Assembly (NCBI GenBank): GCA_050701635.1
Contig: JBOGDF010000175.1
Location: forward strand, 1-11,644
Reading direction: 5' to 3'
From: WHSM01 sp050701635
GTDB taxonomy: Bacteria > Actinomycetota > Actinomycetes > Mycobacteriales > Micromonosporaceae
Length of the DNA stretch: 11,644 nt
Shown here one piece after another: positions 1 through 6,612 of the stretch (position 1 is its first letter; each line of letters opens with the position of its first letter). The notes below the pieces were generated by a model that saw only the letters and a program-made list of their open reading frames with translations, was not told where the DNA came from and did not search any database. Position numbers and translations under genes: made by a program.

Positions 1-1
1 A

Positions 2-94
2 TACAACACCGGTATTGGCTCCTCCTCCGCCTTGCGACGCACCACCTGGACACCGGACTTCATCAACCAATCTCTGGCGCAGGGCACTAGCTGA
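2..94 (+). CDS. Possible 3' end of an unidentified gene cut by the left edge
   Basis: The frame starting at base 2 is open from the window edge to a TGA at 92-94 and would encode a 30-residue C-terminal tail containing WTPDFINQSLAQG. Most of its third positions are G or C. It would converge with the fadD gene on the other strand and overlap its stop codon by 8 bp, a common arrangement for convergent genes. I do not recognise the protein. An alternative is a gene on the minus strand starting at an ATG at 61-63 (MKSGVQVVRRKAEEEPIPVLY) and running off the edge downstream of fadD. The two readings share the same third codon positions, so base composition cannot separate them. Confidence 0.3.
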   Translation, partial: YNTGIGSSSALRRTTWTPDFINQSLAQGTS

Positions 95-1709
95 GTTTGT
101 TACGCAGCAGCTTGCCAGTCGGGTTTCGGGGCAGTTCATCCAGGTACGCCACCTCGCGCGGCACCTTGTGCCGGGCCAGGTTGTGCTTGACGTACGCCTT
201 GACCTCCTCGGCGGCCAGCTCGGCGCCGGGCTCGAGCACCACGAACGCCTTCAACCGCTGCCCGAACTCCGGGTCCGGTACGCCGATCACCGCGGCGTCG
301 TTGATCTTCTCGTGCTCGACCAGCAGGTTCTCGACCTCGCCCGGGTACACGTTCTCGCCGCCGGAGACGATCATGTCGTCGGCGCGGCCGTCGATGAACA
401 GCCGGCCGTGGGCGTCGAAGTGTCCCACGTCCCCGGACGACATCAGCCCCTGCAGCTCGTCCTTGCTGCCGCCGCCGGTGTAGCCGCCGAACTTCAGGCC
501 GCTGGACACGTACACCCGGCCCTGGGTTTCAGGTTCGGTGACCGGCCGGTTGTCCGCGTCGAAGAGCACCACGCGACAGCCGACCGGGGTTTTGCCGACG
601 GTGCCCGGGGCGGCCCGCCAGTCCTCGGGGGTGGCGACGGTGGCGACGGCGACCTCGGTGGAGCCGTACAGGTTGTAGATCACGTCGCCGAACGCTTCGG
701 TGGCGCGGTTGCCGACCTCGGGGGAGAGCGCGGAGCCGGCGGTGAACAGGATCCGCAGCGAGCTGGTGTCGTACGTGCCGAGCACCTCGGGGCCGAGGTC
801 GAGGATGCGCTGCAGCATGGTCGGCACCAGCACCATCGCGGTGCAGCGGTACTTCTCGATCCGGGCCAGGGTCTGCTCGGGGTCGAACCGGCGGGACATC
901 ACGGTGGTCGACGCGAGCGCCAGCGTCATCACGAACTGCGACAGCCCGGTGCCGTGGAACAGCGGCGCGGCGATCACGGTGGCTTCATTCCGGCGGTACG
1001 GGATCCGGTCCAGGAATTCGGCGGCAGCGAGCGGGGAGCGTACCTGCCGAGGGGCGCCTTTCGGGGTGCCGGTGGTGCCGCTGGTGAGCAGCACGATCCC
1101 GCCCGACTGCTGCGGCGCCGGTACGTCGGAGTCGGAGGTCTTCTCGATCAGCTCTTCCAGCGTCGGGTGCTCGGCGACGTCGTCCACCCAGGCGAGGTAG
1201 CGCTTCACGTCGTCGCCGACCGCCGCCACCACCGGCGCGAACTCCTGGTCGTACGCGATCGTGGAGATCCCCTCCCGTACGGCGACGTCGGCGAGCTGCC
1301 GGCCCGCGAAGCCGGTGTTGAGCAGCACCGCCCGGGCGCCCACCTTGGCCGCGGCGAACATGCCGTCGAGCAGCCCGCGGTGGTCGCGGCAGAGCAGCCC
1401 GATCACGTCGCCGGGCTTCATGCCGTCGGCGATCCAGGCGCGGGCGAGCGCGTTGGACCGCTTGTCGAGCTGGGTGAACGTCAGCTCGCCGATGTCGTCG
1501 ACCAGCCCGAGCGCGTCCGGGTCGCGCCGCGAGGCGATCTTGACGGCGCCCGCGAACGGGCCGAACTGGCGTACCCACACCAGCGAGGTGAGCATCTCGT
1601 CCGGCCGGGTGACCCGGAGCAGTCCGCGTTGCTGCAGTACGCGTGCGCTCTGCAGCACCACCGGGAGCCGTGCCACTCCGCCGCGTACCCGGGACAGCAA
1701 GTCGGACAT
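87..1709 (-). CDS. Acyl-CoA synthetase (AMP-binding, FadD2/FadD12 type)
   Basis: This 540-aa adenylate-forming enzyme should activate a fatty or other carboxylic acid with ATP to an acyl-AMP and then to the CoA thioester in the cytoplasm. The motifs are in the expected order: P-loop LTSGTTGTPKG at 208-218, YGSTE at 348-352, the SSGDVG Asp region at 424-429, hinge and A8 region GRADDMIVSGGENVYP at 441-456, and the C-terminal PTGK with the adenylation lysine K533. From memory, the N-terminal extension of about 60 residues before the core and the VSGGENVYP segment are closest to mycobacterial FadD2/FadD12. The ATG is preceded by GGAGG with a 5-nt spacer. The gene is divergent from the beta-oxidation operon, which suggests that it supplies the CoA ester entering that pathway. 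The substrate is unknown. Confidence 0.93.
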   Translation of the reverse strand: MSDLLSRVRGGVARLPVVLQSARVLQQRGLLRVTRPDEMLTSLVWVRQFGPFAGAVKIASRRDPDALGLVDDIGELTFTQLDKRSNALARAWIADGMKPGDVIGLLCRDHRGLLDGMFAAAKVGARAVLLNTGFAGRQLADVAVREGISTIAYDQEFAPVVAAVGDDVKRYLAWVDDVAEHPTLEELIEKTSDSDVPAPQQSGGIVLLTSGTTGTPKGAPRQVRSPLAAAEFLDRIPYRRNEATVIAAPLFHGTGLSQFVMTLALASTTVMSRRFDPEQTLARIEKYRCTAMVLVPTMLQRILDLGPEVLGTYDTSSLRILFTAGSALSPEVGNRATEAFGDVIYNLYGSTEVAVATVATPEDWRAAPGTVGKTPVGCRVVLFDADNRPVTEPETQGRVYVSSGLKFGGYTGGGSKDELQGLMSSGDVGHFDAHGRLFIDGRADDMIVSGGENVYPGEVENLLVEHEKINDAAVIGVPDPEFGQRLKAFVVLEPGAELAAEEVKAYVKHNLARHKVPREVAYLDELPRNPTGKLLRNKLS

Positions 1710-1728
1710 CGGGGCCTCCGCGGTCGTG

Positions 1729-1742
1729 TTACCTACCGGTAA
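1729..1742. promoter_or_regulatory. Inverted repeat TTACC-N4-GGTAA upstream of fadD, possible operator
   Basis: A perfect 5+5 inverted repeat encloses the 8-bp palindrome TACCGGTA at 1734-1741. It lies 19 bp upstream of the fadD start, just beyond its Shine-Dalgarno. It differs in sequence from the ATGTATGT operator found elsewhere in the window, so if real it would belong to another regulator. A short palindrome of this kind can also arise by chance in GC-rich DNA. Confidence 0.3.
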
Positions 1743-1845
1743 TGCGCTGTACCAGGAAGGTATGGCGGTGGCGGCGGAAATACCAGAGCTTCTCGCGTAC
1801 CGGTGTCCTTGCGGGAGTGGTGTGCCTCACCGTTGTCACAGATTT

Positions 1846-1867
1846 ACATGCACGCTTGTATGTATGT
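1846..1867. promoter_or_regulatory. TetR-type operator in the fadD/ltp1 divergent region
   Basis: The left half is ACATGCAC (1846-1853), followed by a 6-nt spacer and the right half ATGTATGT (1860-1867). The right half is identical to, and the left half matches 6 of 8 bases of, the perfect palindrome in front of the TetR gene at 7254-7275. Similarity continues beyond the core: AGCT follows one base after the right half here, and also follows the site upstream of tetR when that site is read on the minus strand. The site lies 78 bp before the ltp1 GTG and 136 bp before the fadD ATG, so a repressor bound here could govern both directions. Binding by this TetR is inferred from sequence identity. 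Confidence 0.7.
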
Positions 1868-1879
1868 TAGCTTCGGGCT

Positions 1880-1911
1880 AGCGCAGCTCGGACTGACGCA
1901 GCGCAGCTCGG
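1880..1911 (+). repeat. 12-bp direct repeat in the ltp1 leader
   Basis: The 12-mer AGCGCAGCTCGG occurs at 1880-1891 and again at 1900-1911, a period of exactly 20 bp. It lies between the operator and the ribosome binding site of the thiolase gene, so it would sit in the 5' untranslated region or the promoter. Two copies with near two-turn spacing could serve an activator or could be a small tandem duplication; the sequence does not decide. Confidence 0.5.
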
Positions 1912-1945
1912 GGCTGGCGCCGCAACCGCTGAACGAGGAGGAGCC

Positions 1946-3136
1946 GTGGCCGGCAAGGTGTACGTGATCGGCGTCGGGATGACGAAGTTCGAAAAGCCCG
2001 GCCGGCGCGAGGGCTGGGACTACCCGCAGATGGCCCGCGAGTCCGGTACCGCCGCGCTGGCCGATGCCGGCATCGACTACGACGCGGTCCAGCAGGCGTA
2101 CGTGGGGTACGTCTACGGCGAGTCCACCTCCGGCCACCGCGCCGCGTACGAGCTCGGGCTGACCGGGATCCCGATCTTCAACGTGAACAGCAACTGCTCG
2201 ACCGGCTCGTCGGCGCTCTATCTGGCGGCGGAGGCGATCCGGGGCGGCCGCGCCGACGTCACGCTCGCACTCGGCTTCGAGAAGATGCAGCCCGGCTCGC
2301 TCGGCACCACGTACGAGGACCGCGAGCAGCCGATGATGAACCACATCCAGGCGCTCGCCGAGATCTCCGAGGTGGCGTTCCCGCCGGCGCCGTGGATGTT
2401 CGGCGCCGCCGGCCGCGAGCACATGGAGACGTACGGCACCACCGCCGACCACTTCGCGAAGATCGGCGAGAAGAACCACCGCCACAGCGCGAACAACCCG
2501 TACGCGCAATTCCAGGACGTCTACACGCTGGACGAGATCAAGGCGTCGCGGGAGATCTACGCCCCGCTGACCAAGCTGCAGTGCTCGCCCACCTCGGACG
2601 GCTCCGGAGCCGCGATCCTGGCATCGGAGTCCTATGTGGACAAGTACGGCCTCGCCGGCCAGGCGGTGGAGATCGTCGGTCAGGCGCTGACCACGGACTT
2701 CACGAGCACCTTCGACGGCAGCGCCAAGAACATCATCGGGTACGACATGAACGTCCAGGCCGCCCGCCAGGTGTACGAGCAGTCCGGGCTCGGCCCCGAG
2801 GACTTCGGAGTGATCGAGCTGCACGACTGCTTCTCCGCCAACGAGCTGCTGCTCTACGAGGCGCTCGGCCTCTGCGGCGAGGGCGAAGCCGGCAAGCTGA
2901 TCGACAACAACCAGACCACGTACGGCGGCAAGTGGGTGGTCAACCCGTCCGGCGGGCTGATCTCCAAGGGCCATCCGCTCGGCGCCACCGGGCTCGCGCA
3001 GTGTGCCGAGCTCACCTGGCAGCTGCGCGGCACCGCCGACAAGCGCCAGGTCGAGGGCGTCACCGCCGCGCTCCAGCACAACATCGGCCTCGGCGGCAGC
3101 GCCGTGGTCACCGCGTACCAAAGAGCCGATCGCTAA
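1946..3136 (+). CDS. ltp1: SCP2-type thiolase, 'lipid-transfer protein' Ltp1-like
   Basis: The 396-aa protein belongs to the SCP2-thiolase branch and should catalyse thiolytic cleavage of a 3-ketoacyl-CoA, the last step of beta-oxidation. Visible active-site elements are the nucleophile C84 in NSNCSTGSSAL, the HDCF motif at 293-296 that replaces the NEAF of ordinary degradative thiolases, GHP with H343, and the C-terminal GLGG at 381-384. There is no SCP2 sterol-carrier domain, so the common family name 'lipid-transfer protein' is misleading. Long stretches such as GVGMTKFEKPGRREGWDYP match my memory of mycobacterial Ltp1 (Rv2790c). The start is GTG, 4 nt after AGGAGG at 1936-1941. It is the first gene of a five-gene operon, and the TAA is followed 27 bp later by the SRPBCC gene. 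Confidence 0.93.
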   Translation: MAGKVYVIGVGMTKFEKPGRREGWDYPQMARESGTAALADAGIDYDAVQQAYVGYVYGESTSGHRAAYELGLTGIPIFNVNSNCSTGSSALYLAAEAIRGGRADVTLALGFEKMQPGSLGTTYEDREQPMMNHIQALAEISEVAFPPAPWMFGAAGREHMETYGTTADHFAKIGEKNHRHSANNPYAQFQDVYTLDEIKASREIYAPLTKLQCSPTSDGSGAAILASESYVDKYGLAGQAVEIVGQALTTDFTSTFDGSAKNIIGYDMNVQAARQVYEQSGLGPEDFGVIELHDCFSANELLLYEALGLCGEGEAGKLIDNNQTTYGGKWVVNPSGGLISKGHPLGATGLAQCAELTWQLRGTADKRQVEGVTAALQHNIGLGGSAVVTAYQRADR

Positions 3137-3163
3137 CCGACCGACAACCGCGAGGAGACCACC

Positions 3164-3595
3164 ATGGGTCAGATCAGTGCTTCCGTCGAGCTTCCCGCCA
3201 GGCCCGAGAAGGTGTGGGAGGTCTCGTCCAACCCGAACAACTTCGAGAAGTGGCTGACGCTGCACGTGAAGTGGAAGGGCGACGTACCGGCGGAGTTCAG
3301 CAAGGGCGCGCAGGTCACCGAGGTGATCTCGATGATGGGCATGCCGAACACCATCACCTGGACCGTGGACGAGTACCAGCCGCCGTCGAAGGTGGTCATC
3401 TCCGGCACCGGCATGGCCGGCGTCAAGGTCTCGATCGAGATCGGGGTGGTCCCCGCGGGCGAGGGCTCGACGTTCAACCTGCGCACCGAGTTCGTCGGCC
3501 AGATGATCGTCGGCGCGCTGGGCAAGGCGATCGAGAAGCAGGGTCAGAAGGAGCTGGAAACCTCGCTGGAGAAGTTCAAGGCGCTGGTGGTCTGA
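3164..3595 (+). CDS. SRPBCC (START-like) family protein
   Basis: This 143-aa protein has the SRPBCC/polyketide-cyclase-like pattern: a first strand with ISASVELPARPEKVWEVSSNPNNFEKW at residues 4-30, a beta-sheet core, and a long C-terminal helix from about residue 113 onward. The fold makes a deep hydrophobic pocket that usually binds a lipid or other hydrophobic ligand. Relatives are often labelled 'Rv0910 family toxin', but no antitoxin gene lies next to it, and its position between a thiolase and a MaoC hydratase favours handling of a lipid or acyl substrate (inference). The start is well supported by GAGGAG 6 nt before the ATG. Its stop is one base from the start of the next gene, so translation is probably coupled. 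Confidence 0.87.
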   Translation: MGQISASVELPARPEKVWEVSSNPNNFEKWLTLHVKWKGDVPAEFSKGAQVTEVISMMGMPNTITWTVDEYQPPSKVVISGTGMAGVKVSIEIGVVPAGEGSTFNLRTEFVGQMIVGALGKAIEKQGQKELETSLEKFKALVV

Positions 3596-3596
3596 C

Positions 3597-4454
3597 ATGC
3601 CGGAGGAGACCTTCGACCCCAGTGGCCTCGGCAAGTGGACCGACGAGTCGCGGTTCGAGGCCACCCGGGAACGGATCATCGAGTACGCCGAGGCGACCAA
3701 CGATCCGATCCCGGCGCACCTCGCGGGCGACGTGGCGCCGCCGGTGTTCGCGATCGTGCCGGTGTTCCAGTCCCTGATGGAGCCGGCACTCGAAGTGGTG
3801 CCGATGTCGCTGATCGGCAAGGTGGTGCACGGCGAACAGGACTTCCGCTTCCACCGTGCCATCCGCCCCGGCGACACGCTGGTCGCGAAGGGAACCATGA
3901 CGGGTTGGGTGGGGCAGCCCAACGGCACCGCGGCGTGTGTCTACCTCGAGACCCGTACCGGCGGTGGGGAGCTGGTCAACGAGCAGTACGTGACCTTCTT
4001 CGTACGCGGCTTCGACACCGGCGACACCGTGGGCGAGCAGGCGCCGGATCACCGGTTCCCCGAGGGGCTGCACGCGACGGCTCCGGTCGCCAAGGTCGCG
4101 CAGCACGTGGACGACGACCAGACCTTCCGGTACGGCCCGGCGGCGGGTGATCCGATGCCGATCCATCTGGACCACGAATTCGCCAAGGCGATGGGGCTTC
4201 CCGGGATCATCGCGCACGGGCTGTGCACCATGGCGTTCACCTCGTGGGCGCTGCTCACCGAGGTCGCCGGCTCCGACACGGCCCGTCTCAAGCGCCTCGC
4301 GGTGAGGTTTGCGAAGCCCGTACTGCCTGGTCAGGACCTGGATACCGGGATCTGGCGGGGTACGCGCGGGGACGGGCGGACGGCGTACCACTACGAAACC
4401 ACTGTCGGGGATGCTGTCGTGATCAAGGACGGCCTGGCGGAGATCGAGGACTGA
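3597..4454 (+). CDS. Double-hotdog MaoC-family (R)-enoyl-CoA hydratase
   Basis: The 285-aa length fits a double-hotdog hydratase: a degenerate N-terminal hotdog (about 1-140) and a C-terminal one carrying the hydratase-2 motif. That motif reads YGPAAGDPMPIH at 179-190, giving D185 and H190 as the catalytic pair, and is followed by HG at 207-208. By family it should add water to a trans-2-enoyl-CoA to give the (R)-3-hydroxyacyl-CoA. The Asn of the textbook GDxNPxH motif is Met here (M187). The gene starts one base after the SRPBCC stop and ends 3 bp before the SDR start. Its SDR neighbour is of the type that oxidises (R)-hydroxyacyl-CoAs, which supports the assignment. Confidence 0.9.
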   Translation: MPEETFDPSGLGKWTDESRFEATRERIIEYAEATNDPIPAHLAGDVAPPVFAIVPVFQSLMEPALEVVPMSLIGKVVHGEQDFRFHRAIRPGDTLVAKGTMTGWVGQPNGTAACVYLETRTGGGELVNEQYVTFFVRGFDTGDTVGEQAPDHRFPEGLHATAPVAKVAQHVDDDQTFRYGPAAGDPMPIHLDHEFAKAMGLPGIIAHGLCTMAFTSWALLTEVAGSDTARLKRLAVRFAKPVLPGQDLDTGIWRGTRGDGRTAYHYETTVGDAVVIKDGLAEIED

Positions 4455-4457
4455 CCA

Positions 4458-5333
4458 ATGGGAGCTTTGGACGGACGGGTCGCGGTCATCACCGGGGCCG
4501 GACGCGGCATCGGGCGCGAGCACGCGCTGCTGTTCGCCGCCGAGGGCGCCAGCGTCGTGGTCAACGACCTGGGCGGCGCCAACGACGGCGAAGGCGCCGA
4601 TGCCGGGCCGGCGCAGCAGGTGGCCGACGAGATCGCTGCCGCCGGCGGCAAGGCGGTCGCCAACACCGACAACGTGGCGGACTGGTCAGGCGCTTCCCGG
4701 CTGGTCGACCAGGCTGTCAGTGGGTACGGCAGGCTCGATGTCGTGGTCAACAACGCCGGCATCCTGCGGGACGCGTTCATCGCCGGCATGGACGAAGCGC
4801 AGTGGGACGCGGTGATCGCCGTACACCTGAAGGGGCACGCGGCGGTGCTGCGGCACGCGGCGGCGTACTGGAAGGCGGAGTCGAAGGCGGGGCGGCCGGC
4901 GAAGGCGTCGGTGATCAACACCGCGTCGGCCTCCGGCACCACGCTGCCGAACGCCGGCCAGGCCAACTACGGCGCCGCCAAGGCCGGTATCGCGGCGCTC
5001 ACCCTGGTCGCCGCCGACGAGCTGGAGCGGTACGGCGTACGCGCCAACGCGATCACGCCGGTGGCCCGTACCCGGCTCACGCTGGCGACCCCGGGGATGG
5101 GTGCGTTCTTCGCGCAGGAGGTGGGCGAGGGCGAGGTCGACTACTTCAGCCCGGCTCAGATCTCGCCGCTGGTGGCGTACCTCGCGACCGAGTCCTGCCC
5201 GATCACCGGCAAGGTGTACGCCGTCCAGGGCGGCTCGATCCAGGAACTGTCCGGATGGAGCGTCGCGAAGACCGCCGAGACCGAGAAGCCGTGGACGATC
5301 GCCGAGGTGGAGCAGCAGTTGGGAGCCTGGTGA
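4458..5333 (+). CDS. SDR, MFE-2-like (3R)-hydroxyacyl-CoA dehydrogenase
   Basis: This classical short-chain dehydrogenase/reductase of 291 aa has the cofactor loop TGAGRGIG at 12-19, NNAG at 98-101, and the active-site residues S157, Y171 (in QANYGAAK) and K175. The VHLKG segment (122-126) and NTASASG (154-160) resemble the dehydrogenase domain of peroxisomal multifunctional enzyme type 2, in which His stands in VHLKG where most SDRs have Asn. It has one residue more than the human MFE-2 loop between Ser and Tyr. The D37 after strand 2 (VVVNDLGG) favours NAD+ over NADP+. Its expected role is oxidation of the (R)-3-hydroxyacyl-CoA made by the upstream MaoC protein. GAGGA lies 7 nt before the ATG, and its TGA shares one base with the next start (TGATG). 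Confidence 0.92.
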   Translation: MGALDGRVAVITGAGRGIGREHALLFAAEGASVVVNDLGGANDGEGADAGPAQQVADEIAAAGGKAVANTDNVADWSGASRLVDQAVSGYGRLDVVVNNAGILRDAFIAGMDEAQWDAVIAVHLKGHAAVLRHAAAYWKAESKAGRPAKASVINTASASGTTLPNAGQANYGAAKAGIAALTLVAADELERYGVRANAITPVARTRLTLATPGMGAFFAQEVGEGEVDYFSPAQISPLVAYLATESCPITGKVYAVQGGSIQELSGWSVAKTAETEKPWTIAEVEQQLGAW

Positions 5334-6607
5334 TGATCGAGTGGTCCGAGACCGACGAGCTGGTACGCGGCGCGATCCGGGAGTTCGTCGACAAGGAGGT
5401 ACGCCCGCACGTCGACGAGCTGGAGCACGGTGACCTGCCGCCGTACGACCTGATCCGCAAGCTGTTCGCGTCGTTCGGCATCGACGCGATGGCGAGCGAG
5501 TCGCTGAAGAAGCTGCTCGACAAGCAGCGCGCCCGCGAGGCGGCAACGGCGGCGGGCGAGGAGCCCCCGGCCAAGGATTCCAAGAGCGCCGGTGGCGGGT
5601 TCGGGTTCGGGGGCGGTGGCGGGCAGGAGACGATGGGGCTGATCCTGGCCAGCGAGTTGGCCGGCGTCAGCCTGGGGATGATCGCCGCGATCGGGGTCAG
5701 CCTCGGGCTCGGCGCGTCGACCATCATGGCGCGCGGCACGCTGGCCCAGAAGGAACGCTGGCTGCCCGAGCTGGTCACCTTCGAGAAGGTCGCCGCCTGG
5801 GCGCTCACCGAGCCGGACTCCGGGTCGGACGCGTTCGGCGGGATGCGTACCACGGTCCGGCGGGACGGGGACGGCTATGTCCTCAATGGACAGAAGACCT
5901 TCATCACCAACGGCCCGTACGCCGACACCACAGTGGTGTACGCCAAGCTGGACGAGGGCGACGGCACGCCGATCCGGGACCGCGCGGTGCTGCTGTTCGT
6001 ACTCGACAAAGGTATGGAGGGGTTCACCCAGTCCAAGCCGATGCGCAAGATGGGCATGCACTCCTCACCGACCGGCGAGCTGTTCTTCGACAACGTCAAG
6101 CTCGGTCGCGATCGCCTGCTGGGCGAGTCGGAGCAGCACGCAGCCGGGGACGGGCGGGAGAGCGCCCGGGAAGGGTTCGTGGTCGAGCGGGTCGGGGTCG
6201 CGGCGCTGTCGCTCGGGATCATCAACGAGTGCCTGCGGCTGTGCACCGCGTACGCCAAGACCCGGAAGCTCTGGGACAAGCCGATCGCGGACTTCCAGCT
6301 GATCCAGCTCAAGCTGGCGAAGATGGAGCTGGCGCGGATCAACGTACAGAACATGCTGTTCCAGACCGTGGCGAAGGCGCGCGAGGGCAAGCGGCCCAGC
6401 CTGGCCGAGGCGTCCGCGATCAAGTGGTATTCGTCGGAGGCGGCCACCGAGGTGGCGATGGAGGCGGTGCAGCTCTTCGGCGGCAACGGCTACATGTCGG
6501 AGTACCGGGTGGAGCAGCTCGCCCGGGACGCCAAGTCGCTGATGATCTACGCCGGCAGCAACGAAGTCCAGATCACCCAGGTGGCGCGCGGGCTCCTGGA
6601 AGCCTGA
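5333..6607 (+). CDS. Acyl-CoA dehydrogenase (FadE type) with Gly-rich insert
   Basis: The 424-aa FAD enzyme should introduce the 2,3-double bond into an acyl-CoA and pass electrons to ETF. Family signatures are ALTEPDSGSD (157-166), NGQKTFITNG (185-194) and QLFGGNGY (380-387). The usual IYEGT, which carries the catalytic Glu in short- and medium-chain enzymes, is IYAGS here (405-409). A Glu instead stands at 285 in VVERVGVAA, the position used by isovaleryl- and long-chain acyl-CoA dehydrogenases, so the base is probably E285. Residues about 56-99 form a Lys/Ala- then Gly-rich low-complexity insert in the N-terminal helical domain. I chose the ATG in the TGATG overlap with the SDR because GGGAG lies 7 nt upstream. 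The gene ends the operon, 5 nt before the convergent tetR stop. Confidence 0.92.
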   Translation: MIEWSETDELVRGAIREFVDKEVRPHVDELEHGDLPPYDLIRKLFASFGIDAMASESLKKLLDKQRAREAATAAGEEPPAKDSKSAGGGFGFGGGGGQETMGLILASELAGVSLGMIAAIGVSLGLGASTIMARGTLAQKERWLPELVTFEKVAAWALTEPDSGSDAFGGMRTTVRRDGDGYVLNGQKTFITNGPYADTTVVYAKLDEGDGTPIRDRAVLLFVLDKGMEGFTQSKPMRKMGMHSSPTGELFFDNVKLGRDRLLGESEQHAAGDGRESAREGFVVERVGVAALSLGIINECLRLCTAYAKTRKLWDKPIADFQLIQLKLAKMELARINVQNMLFQTVAKAREGKRPSLAEASAIKWYSSEAATEVAMEAVQLFGGNGYMSEYRVEQLARDAKSLMIYAGSNEVQITQVARGLLEA

Positions 6608-6612
6608 GCGGA

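Noticed and set aside
15..1742. 575-aa open frame on the plus strand opposite the first fadD gene
   Set aside because: It is antisense to a gene with complete AMP-binding motifs, its translation is low-complexity Gly/Val/Arg/His-rich, and it shows no family motif. Long antisense frames are expected in GC-rich DNA.
3164..3595. Toxin of a type II toxin-antitoxin pair
   Set aside because: The similarity is only to the SRPBCC fold. No small antitoxin gene flanks it, and it is embedded in a beta-oxidation operon.
1844..3928. 694-aa open frame on the minus strand opposite ltp1 and its neighbours
   Set aside because: It runs across three well-supported genes on the other strand, has no recognisable domain and has no credible start context.
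4223..5332. Extension of the acyl-CoA dehydrogenase frame back to 4223, suggesting a fusion protein
   Set aside because: The extra residues are Arg/Gly-rich noise overlapping the MaoC and SDR genes. The ATG at 5333 has a Shine-Dalgarno and begins the family N-terminus.
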